Shown: piece after piece, positions 15,661 through 27,600 of the stretch
Numbering within the stretch: position 1 is the first letter of the stretch
How the letters are laid out: every line of letters begins with the position of its first letter
NCBI GenBank assembly: GCA_023548195.1
Contig: JAJHZJ010000696.1
Location: 1,923,843 to 1,987,842, forward strand
Reading direction: 5' to 3'
From: Bettongia penicillata ogilbyi
Taxonomy: Eukaryota > Chordata > Mammalia > Diprotodontia > Potoroidae
DNA length: 64,000 nucleotides
Made by a program: the position numbers and the translations under genes
Notes under the pieces: generated by a model
Database searches by the model: none
What the model saw: the letters and a program-made list of their open reading frames with translations, nothing else
Told to the model about the DNA's origin: nothing

Positions 15661-18600
15661 TTAGTCAGCAGGCTTCTTTTTCTTCTTTCTAATGACATTT
15701 TTACTTGAGACTTTGTCCTGTTTGGAGTTGGCCTGTATTCTATAGACAAATAAAATCAAAGCCTTAAAAACATGGATCTCAGATTATAGACATGTATTTA
15801 TAGATGTTTCCTTTAGTTTGTGTTCACTCAGGCAAAAATAACATTTAGTGAGAAGCGCTCAGCCTGTGCTCTGCAGGGTGGGAAGCCTGGTGCTATCTTG
15901 CAGGCCTGTCTGAGAAGGGCATCTCCGGGACAACAGAGGAGGAACAAATCATGGCCTGGGATGATGGCTAGCATTGTTGGACCCCATCTAGACTTCACCC
16001 TCAACCCAGGAAAATGAACTGCTTGAACTTCCCTTTAATGATGGAACACAGGCCACCGTGTGACTTTACATCAGGCAGGGCCGGCTTCCCTGCCCCGAAC
16101 CTCACGTACAACCAATTGTTCCAACTGTCTTGTCCAATATAAGTTGGTCCAAATGTTTTCATCTTAACCAAACTTAATGGGTTTGTGTGAACAGTCCAAG
16201 CTCTCTTTCCTCTGACCTTCATATGCTTTTGTCTGATAAGTACGCGTTTAAGAAGGCCCACAAAGCCTTTCCTGGATGATTCAGTGTAATCAGTATGAAA
16301 AGGAATCTTTGCTAGCCATCTGCTTAGATTAAAGTGAGATTTCGACTTTCACTTATGCATTTTAAAAATCCTCCATTTGGAGAAGAGATACTAATCTCGA
16401 AACATAGTATCAAGAGTGGAATTAACATTTGCATTAACATTAATAACTGTTGAAGTATACCCGGAATCCTTCCGTTACCTTGTTTTCTTGGGATTTTCTC
16501 CTGGTTCTAAAATGATGATTTCATCTTCTTCACTATCTGACAGAACTATAGGAGTATCTTTAAGAAATATAAAAAAAACCATATTAAGGCAAAAATGTAC
16601 AGACAACTGAGATAATGCTATAGTTCTATCACTAGGTAAACCAGAATAATTCAGAACTGCAAGTCCCAAAGGGTTCAGACGATGTCCGTGGACGGCTATC
16701 ATTAGAGGACATTTGGGGAAGGCCAGCTCTGCCAGGTTGTGTTTTATTTCCTGTAAGAGGCTCTGTGTACATGGCAGGTCTGCAAGAAATGATTTTTGTA
16801 TGGTTTATTCAAAAGCTGTAATATATAGATTTCATTAAATGAATTACTGAATTATGTTTCCAGAAAAAAATTATTGCCTCTGGGGAAAAGTACATATTCA
16901 GTCTCTAGGTACAGCCTGGCCAGAACACGGGGATTGGGGCCCATTTTGTCCATGGGACATGGGGTGTGGGTGACGGAAGCACTCCTGTGTGCTTGGTGAG
17001 ACGAAGGAAGAGGCCGTGCCTGCCCTCCCGCATGGCATTATAGAGTCTCTCTCCAAGGACAAAAGAATCTGGGAAACTACATGCTTGGGTTAGTCTGATC
17101 ATCTATGCATTCACTAAGAGTCAGTGAGTGCTGACTTCAGACTCACAAAGAGCAAGGTTCAAATTCTGCTGCAGACATTAACTAGCTACTAATGAGCAGA
17201 ACTGCACTGGTGATGGGAATTCCCCACTCAGTTAAGAGCTTGGAGCTTATAATTTGGTGGGGTTACTTGTTTTTAAAACAATCTGCAATGAAGTGAGCTA
17301 GGCACTCCTCTACCCTACCTACCAGAGTTCAGGACCTGAGACATTCCAGACTGTTTCACAAATGATAATGAACTCAGTTTCCCTTTGCATACTATTCTAA
17401 CTTGACAAGTGTTATTTGGGCATTAGTGAAGATACCTGACCATCAAAACCAAGCTTTCTGCTGTCTTCCCTTGTCTCTCACATAGTCCTGGGGGCTCTGC
17501 CAAGATCCATGACATGACTAGTCCCTGCTGCACGCTAGCGTGCACTGCTCCACCATGACCTGGCTATCCTCAGGAGTGCCATCTTCTGTTTAGAAGCAAC
17601 TGCATGTCTTGGCAGGAAAGCAAGCACGTAGGAAGGCGGTAAACCCAGAGGAAGTGAAGCCAAGTGGAGCGCCAATGAAAACCAATGATTCAGCTGTCAC
17701 TTTTAATCACGGCAGAACTCACCGTCACTGATGTGGTTTCCAACATTATGGTCTTCTGTTTCCATCTTGATACTGTCAAGAATGGTGACTTCATCGCTAC
17801 CACCTTCATCCTCTTCCTCTTCCTCTTCCAGTTCGCCCCAGGAACTCTCTATCCCTTCTCCAATCTGGGCAGTCCCAGGAGTCCATAACACCGGTTTAGA
17901 AACACTCAACTTGTTAAGGAAACTAAGAAACCAAACACCATGGTCCAAAGGGCAGGTAAGATGAGAGGTTTTTTTTTTCAAGAATCATGTGAGCCCACTT
18001 AAAACAAGTGGCACAGTTTGTTTCCTTAAAAGCAAGATAATCTAGCAGCCTGCATACAAGGTTAGCTACACAGGCCCACCATCAACGGGACTGAAAAAGA
18101 GGAAGATGACTGGAAGAAGGCTGAGATAAAAGGTTATGGACCACATACAAATATGACCTATTCATTTTTATGATATGAAGCTAAAGATAATGATCCAAAT
18201 GTCTTGGTGCAGTGATAAGCTGTATTGGCCAGCAGCAGCGCTAAGTGCTCTCTTGAGGAGAAAACAAATATGGCTCCTTTTGGAAAGCCCAGGATGAAAG
18301 TATTGGCCAGCAATGGCATGGAGTGACCCCACTCTTAAAATCCTGCATTTCTGGAGGCGAAATTTGTAACTTTTCCTTTTTTCAGGCTACTCTTCACATT
18401 TCTGAACTGTTCCAAGTTATTAAATTTTCTAACAATAAAGACAAGCTTAAAAAGAAATGCAAATTATGATAACTAACACTGAATTATTATATTGGGGTAC
18501 GCACAAAATTTAGTTGGTAATGGGTCTGCGATCACTTATTACAAAAAATAACTGCCAGAAAAAGATACGTCTCTGGAGGAGGGTCAGCTTCAGCTATGAT

Positions 18601-21600
18601 TTCTTCTGCTTTCTCTTCCACATCTGACGTATCAACAGGGGCCTTTTCCATTTTGAAAGCTGTGATCCTTTGGTTTGCTATTGATTCTGCAAAGCCAAAC
18701 TTTCCACCTTCTTTCCTATTTTGTATTTTTGGTGTGAGAAAATAAAAGGGCAAAATAATTCTCACTATCCAACGACAGGCAAGGAACCTCAAAACGAGGT
18801 TGGTGTGCATTTTGTTGGCTGTCATGACCACATGTGAACAAACATGAAGTTAGGAACTGTGCAATTGGAGATCATTTACAAATTGTCTTACTACTTTGAT
18901 TCCTTAAGAAATCACAGTAGCTTAGAGGGAGGAATTGTCTTACCTGGCAGAGTTCTTTTTAATGAGAGATGGTTCAGATCAGGAAAAAAGACAAGGAGCA
19001 CACAACTGGCTTTCACAAACACTCTTATACTATAACTACAATTAGTGCACAAGGAATATCCCTGTGAGAAAGTGGAATTATGTGGCTGCTCTCCTATGCA
19101 GTGGAGGTTTCTAAATGGAAAAGCCAGGCGGGCTAGAACTACACAGCAGTCAATGACATTTCCTCTCCATCAAACTCACCTCACTCTCTTGTCATTCTCC
19201 AAAGCTTTCTGTATGAGTTCTGTGATCTCGGTCACCTTCACACCAGCGATTTTGCTGCATCTCAGAACCTGTGAGAAAACCAATGTGACTCAAAAAATAC
19301 AACCTATCAAATGCTGTATCCTAATGCAATAAAAGCAGCAGATTTTGGTTCTCAGATTACTTGTTCTACCTCTAAAAATATTGCCAACAAATTTAAGCAA
19401 CTTTGCTCAGAGGTACTTTACAAAAAGAGAAAGGAAAATTCAATCATCTGAGTGTTCTCTATCAATTAAATGTAGTATTTTGCAATTTAAAGATTTGAAA
19501 GGGGGATTAATTCTAATTCTGCTATCCATTTGTCATTGGCTTGAATAAACAACACAAAATAAATACTGTTAAGACACTGGCAGACAGAGAATGAGTATTA
19601 GTCATTATTTCATGCTGGCATGCCATAAAGTGTCTTTGAAAGGCCTTTTCAGAATCCCACAGATGTGTTTAATCTGGGTTCACTTCTTTACTCATGTCAT
19701 AGGGCACATGACAACTGAGGAGCAGGGCTGTTTTAAAGCTCCAAGTTAAAAAGTCATGTGGAGAACTTCCAGATTTGAAAATTGCTTCTAAAATAAATGT
19801 CATTAGTGCTAATGCTTTCCATCTCCCCTGCCTATGTTTTGTATGTACAGAGTTGTTAGCATGTTTGTCTCTCCCATTAGAACATGAGCACCTTGTGGAA
19901 AGGGACTCTCATTTCGCCTCAGGATCCCCAGTACACAGCACAGCCTCAGAGTGAGCACTTGATAAAAAAATATTTAACAACAGATTAAAATAGTACAACT
20001 TTTTTTTCCAAAACAATATAGTTGTCCCTTTCACATTGTGGGGGGCTCGTGTAGGCACAGCACCCCCACAGTCTGAAAAACCTGCATAAAATTTTTGACT
20101 CTCCCCTCATACCAGAGAAGTCTCAATTTTTTCTTTTACTTTCATGGGGTTCTTATGTACTTCTGAATTTCTAAACTTTTTCTGTATTGCCTGCTGGCCT
20201 TCACCTGTCAGACTTCTACAAAACTCCCCTCAAATTTTCACTTCTGCTGAGGCTGAAGCATTCACTCAATGGTGAATGGCAATGGCACTCAATGGATGGT
20301 GGCAAATGTGCTAACCTCAGTCGTTATGCATAGCGACAGGACCTTTGGCAAGTCACCTCTCTGGGCCCCAGATTCCTCAGAATGAGGATGTTCCACTCTA
20401 AAGCTGGTGACTTCCTTATGACTTGAGTTCTTTATTTCCAGAGGAGTGAACCATGTCATTTATTTGGCTGCAAGAAATGATCTCTAGGACATCAATGATC
20501 TTGTTAATGGGGCATTCCTCATAGCAGGAGCAGATCACCCAGCTGTGCCTGAGGCATGCCACAGATGCCAGTGGGATACCCAGGCCACAGGGCTCCTTCA
20601 CTTTTCCTCCATGACAGCCAGTTTTTTTTTCTGGTTATGTTGCTCCTTCTACCACTTCTGGGCAAGTCCTGGATAAACTTCATATGCTGCTGCCTGCAGA
20701 GTCCTCCCTGGGGTCATCCTCATTTTCCAATCTTTGGAGACAGCAGCATTTCATGATTCACAGCCATATATCAAAGGCGTAAGGCAATCCAGCAGGCACT
20801 CGTCTTTCTGTCCAATTCTGGGCTCTGCTCCCTTTGCCTTGGGTCCATGATGTATACACACTGATCGATGAACACTAAAGGCAGTTCGTCCAGACGCAAG
20901 TCAGCTTGTCTAGATAAGAGGTCTTTTCTACACCTATGGTTCTCCTGGCTAACAGGAGCTCTTGAATGCTTAGAGGTCTCATTAGGGGGCTCCAACTGCC
21001 TGGGCTTGACCACTCTGCACAAGTCATTAACAAACAGGACCTGAAGGCCTCACCTCCAGGAGGATTTGAGGCAGGCTGCACATGTCCATGATGCATGATG
21101 GCAGCGTCCACAGAGGCCTGAACACTGTTACCTTGTTGTTAACCGTATTTAAGGATATTGGATGTCTGACTAACCATAGGAGAGAACTAGCTGCAGAAAA
21201 GCCCTTAGGGCGGTGTCTCCCAGATTGTCACTTATCACAAACAAACATGGTGGAATCTTGAATTCTCAGCACCATTCAATTGATTTGCTGTAGAAGCTCA
21301 TCTGGGAAAGCCTTGTCATTCCTTTTCTATACTTTTATCAAGAATGCCCTCAATGCATGAACAGATGAAAATTTTTGAGAAAGGACAGAATGATGGCCTA
21401 CAGTTGGGAAGGTATTGATATCCTCTTGGCCACTTCTTCTGACAAAAACAATGCCTGAGATTCGCCCCCACACCTTTGCCATTTCTCCATCTTTCAGATT
21501 CCTTGAGAAAAGACATCAGGCCTATATTTGGGAATTCACTGGGTCTACTCTAGGGAGTTCCTGAGTGAGGAAACTCTACCAAGCATCTTCTCTGAAAAGT

Positions 21601-24600
21601 ACAGTCTTAGAGAGCTGCAAGAGACTATCACTGAGAGGTTAAGTGTCTTGCCCAATATCACATAACCAGTATGTATCAGAGGTGGGATATGAACCTGGGT
21701 CTTTCGACTTTGCGGTTGACTCTTTACATTACAACATCCTGTCTGAATTACTTCTTTTAAAAATGCTTTAACACCATCCTTTCATTTATGTGGATCTTCA
21801 ACACAGCTTACATCCAAACTTGAGTTTAATATCCACCCCAATTAGGTAATCAGAAGGTTCAGGTTCTAAGTCTTGGAAGAACAGACAATTTCCTAACAAT
21901 GCTCACTCATTTCTATCCCTTGTTTTCTCCATGCCTCCTCATGCTGAGGAAATAAAAGGGGGGAAAGGGGTGTGTGTGGCTTTGGTGATGATGCCCAAGG
22001 CAGGGAAGCTCGTGGCTAGAATGCTGGCACCAAGTGAAGACTGCTTGTGGCTACACAGTCAGGTATGAAGAGCTGATCTGCACTGTGGAAGGGGCATGCA
22101 CAATGCGCTGTTCTGAAATATTATGAAGAGGGCATTATTAAAGACCAGCAGTCATCAGTGCCTGGATTATGTGAATAAGAACTAGCCTAGTTACACACAA
22201 ACTTACCCTTCTAGTTACACAAGAGTTAATGTGAATAACATGAGCCTGGAGCCTCAACCCACAAAATGCCTCACACCACCATGTCTAACAAGTCACCTGA
22301 TCTTGGAGCAGCATGATCCCACCACTGGACTGGACAGTACAAATCTCACGGTGTTTATTCATGGCAATCACAAGCAGGCCATCCATGACGCGTTCCTCTA
22401 GTTCATTGGGATCTACCAATAAGTAAGTTCTGAAATAAATATTAGTGTAGCATTTTCATTAATATTAGCAGTCTAGAACAAATTCAAAACACAGAGTGAC
22501 TCAGGGGTTAAGATACGAACTCTAAGCAACAGGTTCTGAAAAACTAAAATGACACCATTTTGTAATATTAGAAAGCAAGCCAGGGAAGCACTGAGAGTCA
22601 AAGAGAATGATTATGTTTATGAACACAGGGTGAATGCTAAATGCATCTCTCTTTGAAAACTCAGTTATTGTAAAGTCTCTGTTAATACAGGTTTCTTCAA
22701 ATAATGCCTAATTTGTCTTTGGCTGATTAGATGACTTCAGTGTTCTAACAAAAAATTAGATCATGTGGACCTGCTTTGATGGTTTATATTAATTCCAAGT
22801 CCATTTCTGCCCCAATCCCTTCCATCTAAGGTTTCACTTCAAAGTACAATAAATGCCATCATATGGCAAACTAATGACCCTAGAGGTATTTCCAAACTCT
22901 GATCATATTCCATCAAAATAGCTCATCTGACATTGAGATTTCCAACTATCAGTTCAATGTAACAAGTCCACTGAATGCTTCTTAGTGTGTTTATCCAGTC
23001 GTGTTCACAGCCAACAGAGAAAAAATGTCCAACACCCAAAGACCTGATCACAGCCTGTCATTCTCCAGGTCCTCACTCCCTGAGTGCCAGCCCTACTGGC
23101 TGAGGCACCTCTCAGTGCCCTGCACACTTCTCTAAGGCTGAGTCCCAGGCCCGCTGCTGACTTGCACTGGTAGAGGGGAGTCCTCACCTGGAAGTCTCCT
23201 ATACCAATTCAATCACAGACTTAAGTCTTTATCCTGCATTTATTAAATGTAAGAGAGGTGACACATGACAATATAGTTGGCAGCGGCAGTTTCAGGTCTC
23301 ATACTTGAATAGGTCTCATACTTGAATCTTTCCCTGCCATTCTTTTGGCCACATGGAATGCTGATGGCGATGCTCATGTTTTCATGTTTCAGAGTGTGTG
23401 TGACAGACCCCACAAGGAGACTCTTCTGCCTGCCAGACAAGAGTGGGTACTATGGACATACATTTTGGCACTGTCCTTTGAACATCTGTTTTTGCTCCTG
23501 ATAACAAGCCCTGCCCATGACTCACCCCTGCTGGAAGAAGGCAAAACTGACGCAGATGGGCATGTGGTGGATACTCAAAGGTACAGGATCCCGTTCTTCC
23601 AACGTGTACTGCACATAAACACAATGACTAGTAACTCTAAAACATTAAGGGAATGGACACGGGAAAAAACAAACTGCCCTTTGATCACCACTGTTCCCCC
23701 ATGCATCTCAAACACTGGAATCCTTCTTACTGAACCTCTCTTATTAGGGTCCCTGGGGTCTGAGAGTGCCAGCCCAGGAGCTGGAAGAAGCCTCAGTAGG
23801 GCTGATACAATCATCAGAGAAGTGTGCTCCTGGGAGTCATGAGAAGGTAGGCTGCCTGCTAGGGATACAGATGCCCAGGCCAAATGCTGGCCTCCTGTGT
23901 ACACAGGGCATCCTCCAATATGCCACCCTGGGATGCAGCTCTAGAGTTTGTGCCAAGTATGCATTCAGCCTCCTAGGCACTACTGTGATGCCACCAGAAC
24001 CTTGGCATCATGAGAAATTCTAATTGGCACCAGACTCAGATCCATCAGAGATGACCAGAAACTCTCAGAAAGCAGAAGCCAAGGGAATACTGCTCTGCGA
24101 ATGAGGTACCTCTTGGATGGCATCTTCACTCAACACTTCAGGAACACAAAGGATCTTAGAGCACAAGTTCAACCTGGCTCTGGGGCTAGCATAACAACTC
24201 TTATTTGGATGGTGCTTTAAGGTTTAAAAAGCAATTCCCTCATAAGCACTCTGGGATTCTGTCTCCCACAGATATATATCCAGCAATCCTGTCCCACACC
24301 CTCCTCATCTCTACCTTGCAGGGTCCTTCAAGGCTTGGCTCAGGTGCCACTGACTCTATGAAACTTTCCCTGGGGTCCCTAGTAGTTAAATCTCCCTCCC
24401 TCCTCAAATCCTCTTCCTTGTCTTTACTTATTTTTGTGCCTACTGTATTCCCCCAGAAAAGTAGAAAGCTTTTCAAATTGCAGGGGCTATTTTAGTTTTT
24501 GCATTTTTATCTATGGCATCTGGCAAAATGCCTTCTGGTTTCTTCTTGTTATTATTGTAGAGACAGATGTCTTGATGTCTTTCATGGTATTGTCCTGGTC

Positions 24601-27600
24601 CTCCTTTATTACAGCACAGTGATTTCCCATTAGGTACTGAGCCTCACTTGGTCATCCCCCAAACCAACAGGTATTTACTCTAGTAGGTTCTTAATCAAGG
24701 GGAGTTGAACTGAACTGAATCTGGGCATGATCATAACTCACAGTGAGACTCTAGGCAAGTTCCTATGCTTCCCAGGGCTTTGGTTTCCTCATCTGGAAAA
24801 TGGGGTTAAGAGTTGTGCCCTGACTGTCACCGAGATGTTGTGAAACTTTACTGAGGTAATGAGTGTGGAGCATTTCACACACTGGAAGGTAGCTTCTATC
24901 ATTTTCTAACGGATTCCTAAGTCATGCTTTATTTTTTTTAATCCCTACTGACAACCCTACACATTTTCTCCTGCATTTTTCTCTTCCTGAGTCACTAAGC
25001 ATTTTATTCCATCCAAATGTTTGGAACCACAACCACCATTAAATGCAGTTTTTTGGTCTAGATGTGTGATTTCCTCAACTGCAGGAAATTCCTAGTGTGG
25101 AAACTCTTGCAGAATGTGTGGGGATCACCAAGACTTTAAGTGACTTCCCACAGTCACAAAGCTATGGCATGTCAGAGGCAGGACCTAAACAGAAGGCTTA
25201 CTGATCCAAGGCTGGTCCTCCAACCACAACACCCCACTGCCTCTCTTCATCAGTATTTTCTGATAAGCTTCATTCTACCCTTGATGCTGTGCTAGGCACT
25301 GTGACTTAGAAAGCTGCCATTTGGCACCCTTGGGATTTAACCCCCAAATGCCAAGGGGTTCACAAAGGATTCCCCAACCATCATTGCAGAGACTTACCAG
25401 GGTGATCTCATCACCTTGGACAGACACATCAGGTCTCCGGAAGTGACACAATGCCACAATCGCTGCAATGCTGGCAGCATCAATAATGTTTCCATCATGA
25501 TTTAACAGATGGAGATCCACACGGATTTGCCAGACCTGAAAGAAAATTAAAATAATAAAAAGTTCTCTTTATACAGAATTACTTTTTAAATACATCTAGT
25601 AAGTCAAAGAAAGCAAGTCTGTAAAGTCAAGGATCATGTCACCAGGAAGTCTGGTAGGGTGGAAAGAACACAGGATGTGGCACTGGTGAGGGTGACACCT
25701 GTCACTGTCCTCTCAGGTCCCGTTTCCTATTTCTAAATGAGACTGTGATGACATTTTTGTAATTCAGGCAAATAGAAGAGGCACTGGAGTATGGGATTCA
25801 GAAACAGAAAGTGACTTGCCATAGTTCAAGTTAGTCTACTACAGCCAAGGTTAAATCCAAAGGGACCCATCTGCCAGGCTGGCATAGTGACTTCAGAGGA
25901 AATGCACTGGATGAAAGTCAAGAAAGCTGGATTTCAATCCTTGTTTTGTATGGACTTGGGGAAGGTAAACAACTTCTGTGTGCATTTGGGTCTTCACTTG
26001 TAAAAGAGGAAAGTGCTATCCACTTCTACAAAATACCTTAAATAGACTGAATGACATAAATCTGGATGAGAACTCTGAAACTCACTGGAAGGGGGATTCT
26101 ATAAATCCAAAGTGTCAGTTTACTCCTTCCTAAAAACAAATGGGATGATGCCCCAAGTATGCCCGTAAGCAACCTTTGGGAGAGATGGGAGAATTCCCCA
26201 TGAAAAAATTGGATCAACTAAAGCTTTGGGAATGAAGGATGCATGTCAAGTCCCACAAATCTATGACATTTCTCCTAGTGTTAACCATTGAAGGCATATT
26301 CTGTACCTTTTCACCAGCAACAACACAGAGAGATTCGGTGTCTATACACTTCGAATTTCTTAGACATCTTTCCAAAAGTCGATTCAACTTCACCAAGAGA
26401 TCTGACTGCCTAAGAATATAAATATGGGCTGATGAGAGAGAGCCTTAAAACACAAACACTGCTATAATGCATTTGCCTCTTCCAAAAAGCAGAGTAAATC
26501 TTTCTTAAGAAACAGAATCTAATACCTGCCAGGTTCAAAAGCAGGAGCGGCCATCTGGGAGAGTTCGAGGTTAAAGAAAAGAATACCTTCTGTTGCTCGA
26601 TTGAGCTTTGGAGAAACAAGCTCACAGGAGACTTGCCCCAGAACTCTGTAAAAACAAAAAATAAACATTGGTCAGTGAAACTTACATATTTTGTACAACT
26701 CATCTCAGTTGATTATTATTATTTTTTTAATATTTTTTTAAATTGGATCTTCCTCTCTTGCCCAGACTGGATATGTGGGACATGCACCCATCCCTGAGTG
26801 ACTGAGGAGCTCTGACACTGTTTCCTCCCTGGGCTGATCTGTCCGTCCTGGGACCAAGGGGTTACCATATTAAAGTCAGAGGGTGCAAATGCCCAGCTGG
26901 CACAGCCCCGTGCAGCTCAGAATAGCTGCCAGCCTCAACTAAACCTGAACCTCTGCTTACTGCCACCCTTCCACAACATCAGAGGACATTTTGTCCAATC
27001 CTCTCATTTTACAGATGAGAAAAAGTGAGGGCCAGGCTGGTTTCACAGACTTTTGAAATGTCAAAAAGTTGAGGCTAGGCGGAGCCAAGATGGCGGAGTA
27101 GAAGGACCCACATTTACGAGCTCTGAAACCAAAGTCCATAGAATTAATGTAAAAAGAGACCCCCATAACTTCTGGGTCAATACAAGGTGTGCAGAAACGG
27201 AGTGGAAGAGATTTCCATTCCAGGGAGCCCTGGAGACCCGTCCCCAGGGTCCGTTGCGCCCCGGAAAGCAGACCCCACCTCCAGCGCTGCCCTGGCCGCG
27301 GCCCCAGAGAAGCTGATCCGAGCAGGCTTCAGAGACGGAAGCGCCGGCAGCCGGGAAAGTCCCTCCGCCCAGAGAAGCTACAGGTCAGTGAGAAAGAAGG
27401 CTGGGCTGGACGAGAGGGGGAGCAGGGTGTCTCCGTGACTCGGGCCCCCTCGGGAGGAAGCGGCGGCGGCAGAGGGTGGAGAGGGGGGGGGTGGCGGCAG
27501 AGGGGTGGGCGGCGGCTGAGGCGGCAGCGGCCCAGGACTCAGGAATCCCCCAGCAGCAGGCAGGATCTTCATTACGGAAGGTTTCTGCGTAAAACCTGAC

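Larger units (their letters stand above)
14464..15748 (+). other. CCNA2 3' UTR / convergent intergenic segment
   Basis: This is non-coding sequence after the CCNA2 stop. I see no AATAAA or ATTAAA on the plus strand between 14464 and 15748; the first AATAAA is at 15749-15754, beyond the end of EXOSC9. It contains a perfect hairpin at 14743-14772 and a 62-bp tandem duplication from 15081. A weak variant (AATAAG) at 14719-14724 could serve a short 3' UTR. Confidence 0.6.

Noticed and set aside
23345..23842. Plus-strand frame of 165 aa
   Set aside because: It is antisense to EXOSC9 exon 6 (23526-23608), which has matching phase and conserved protein on the minus strand.
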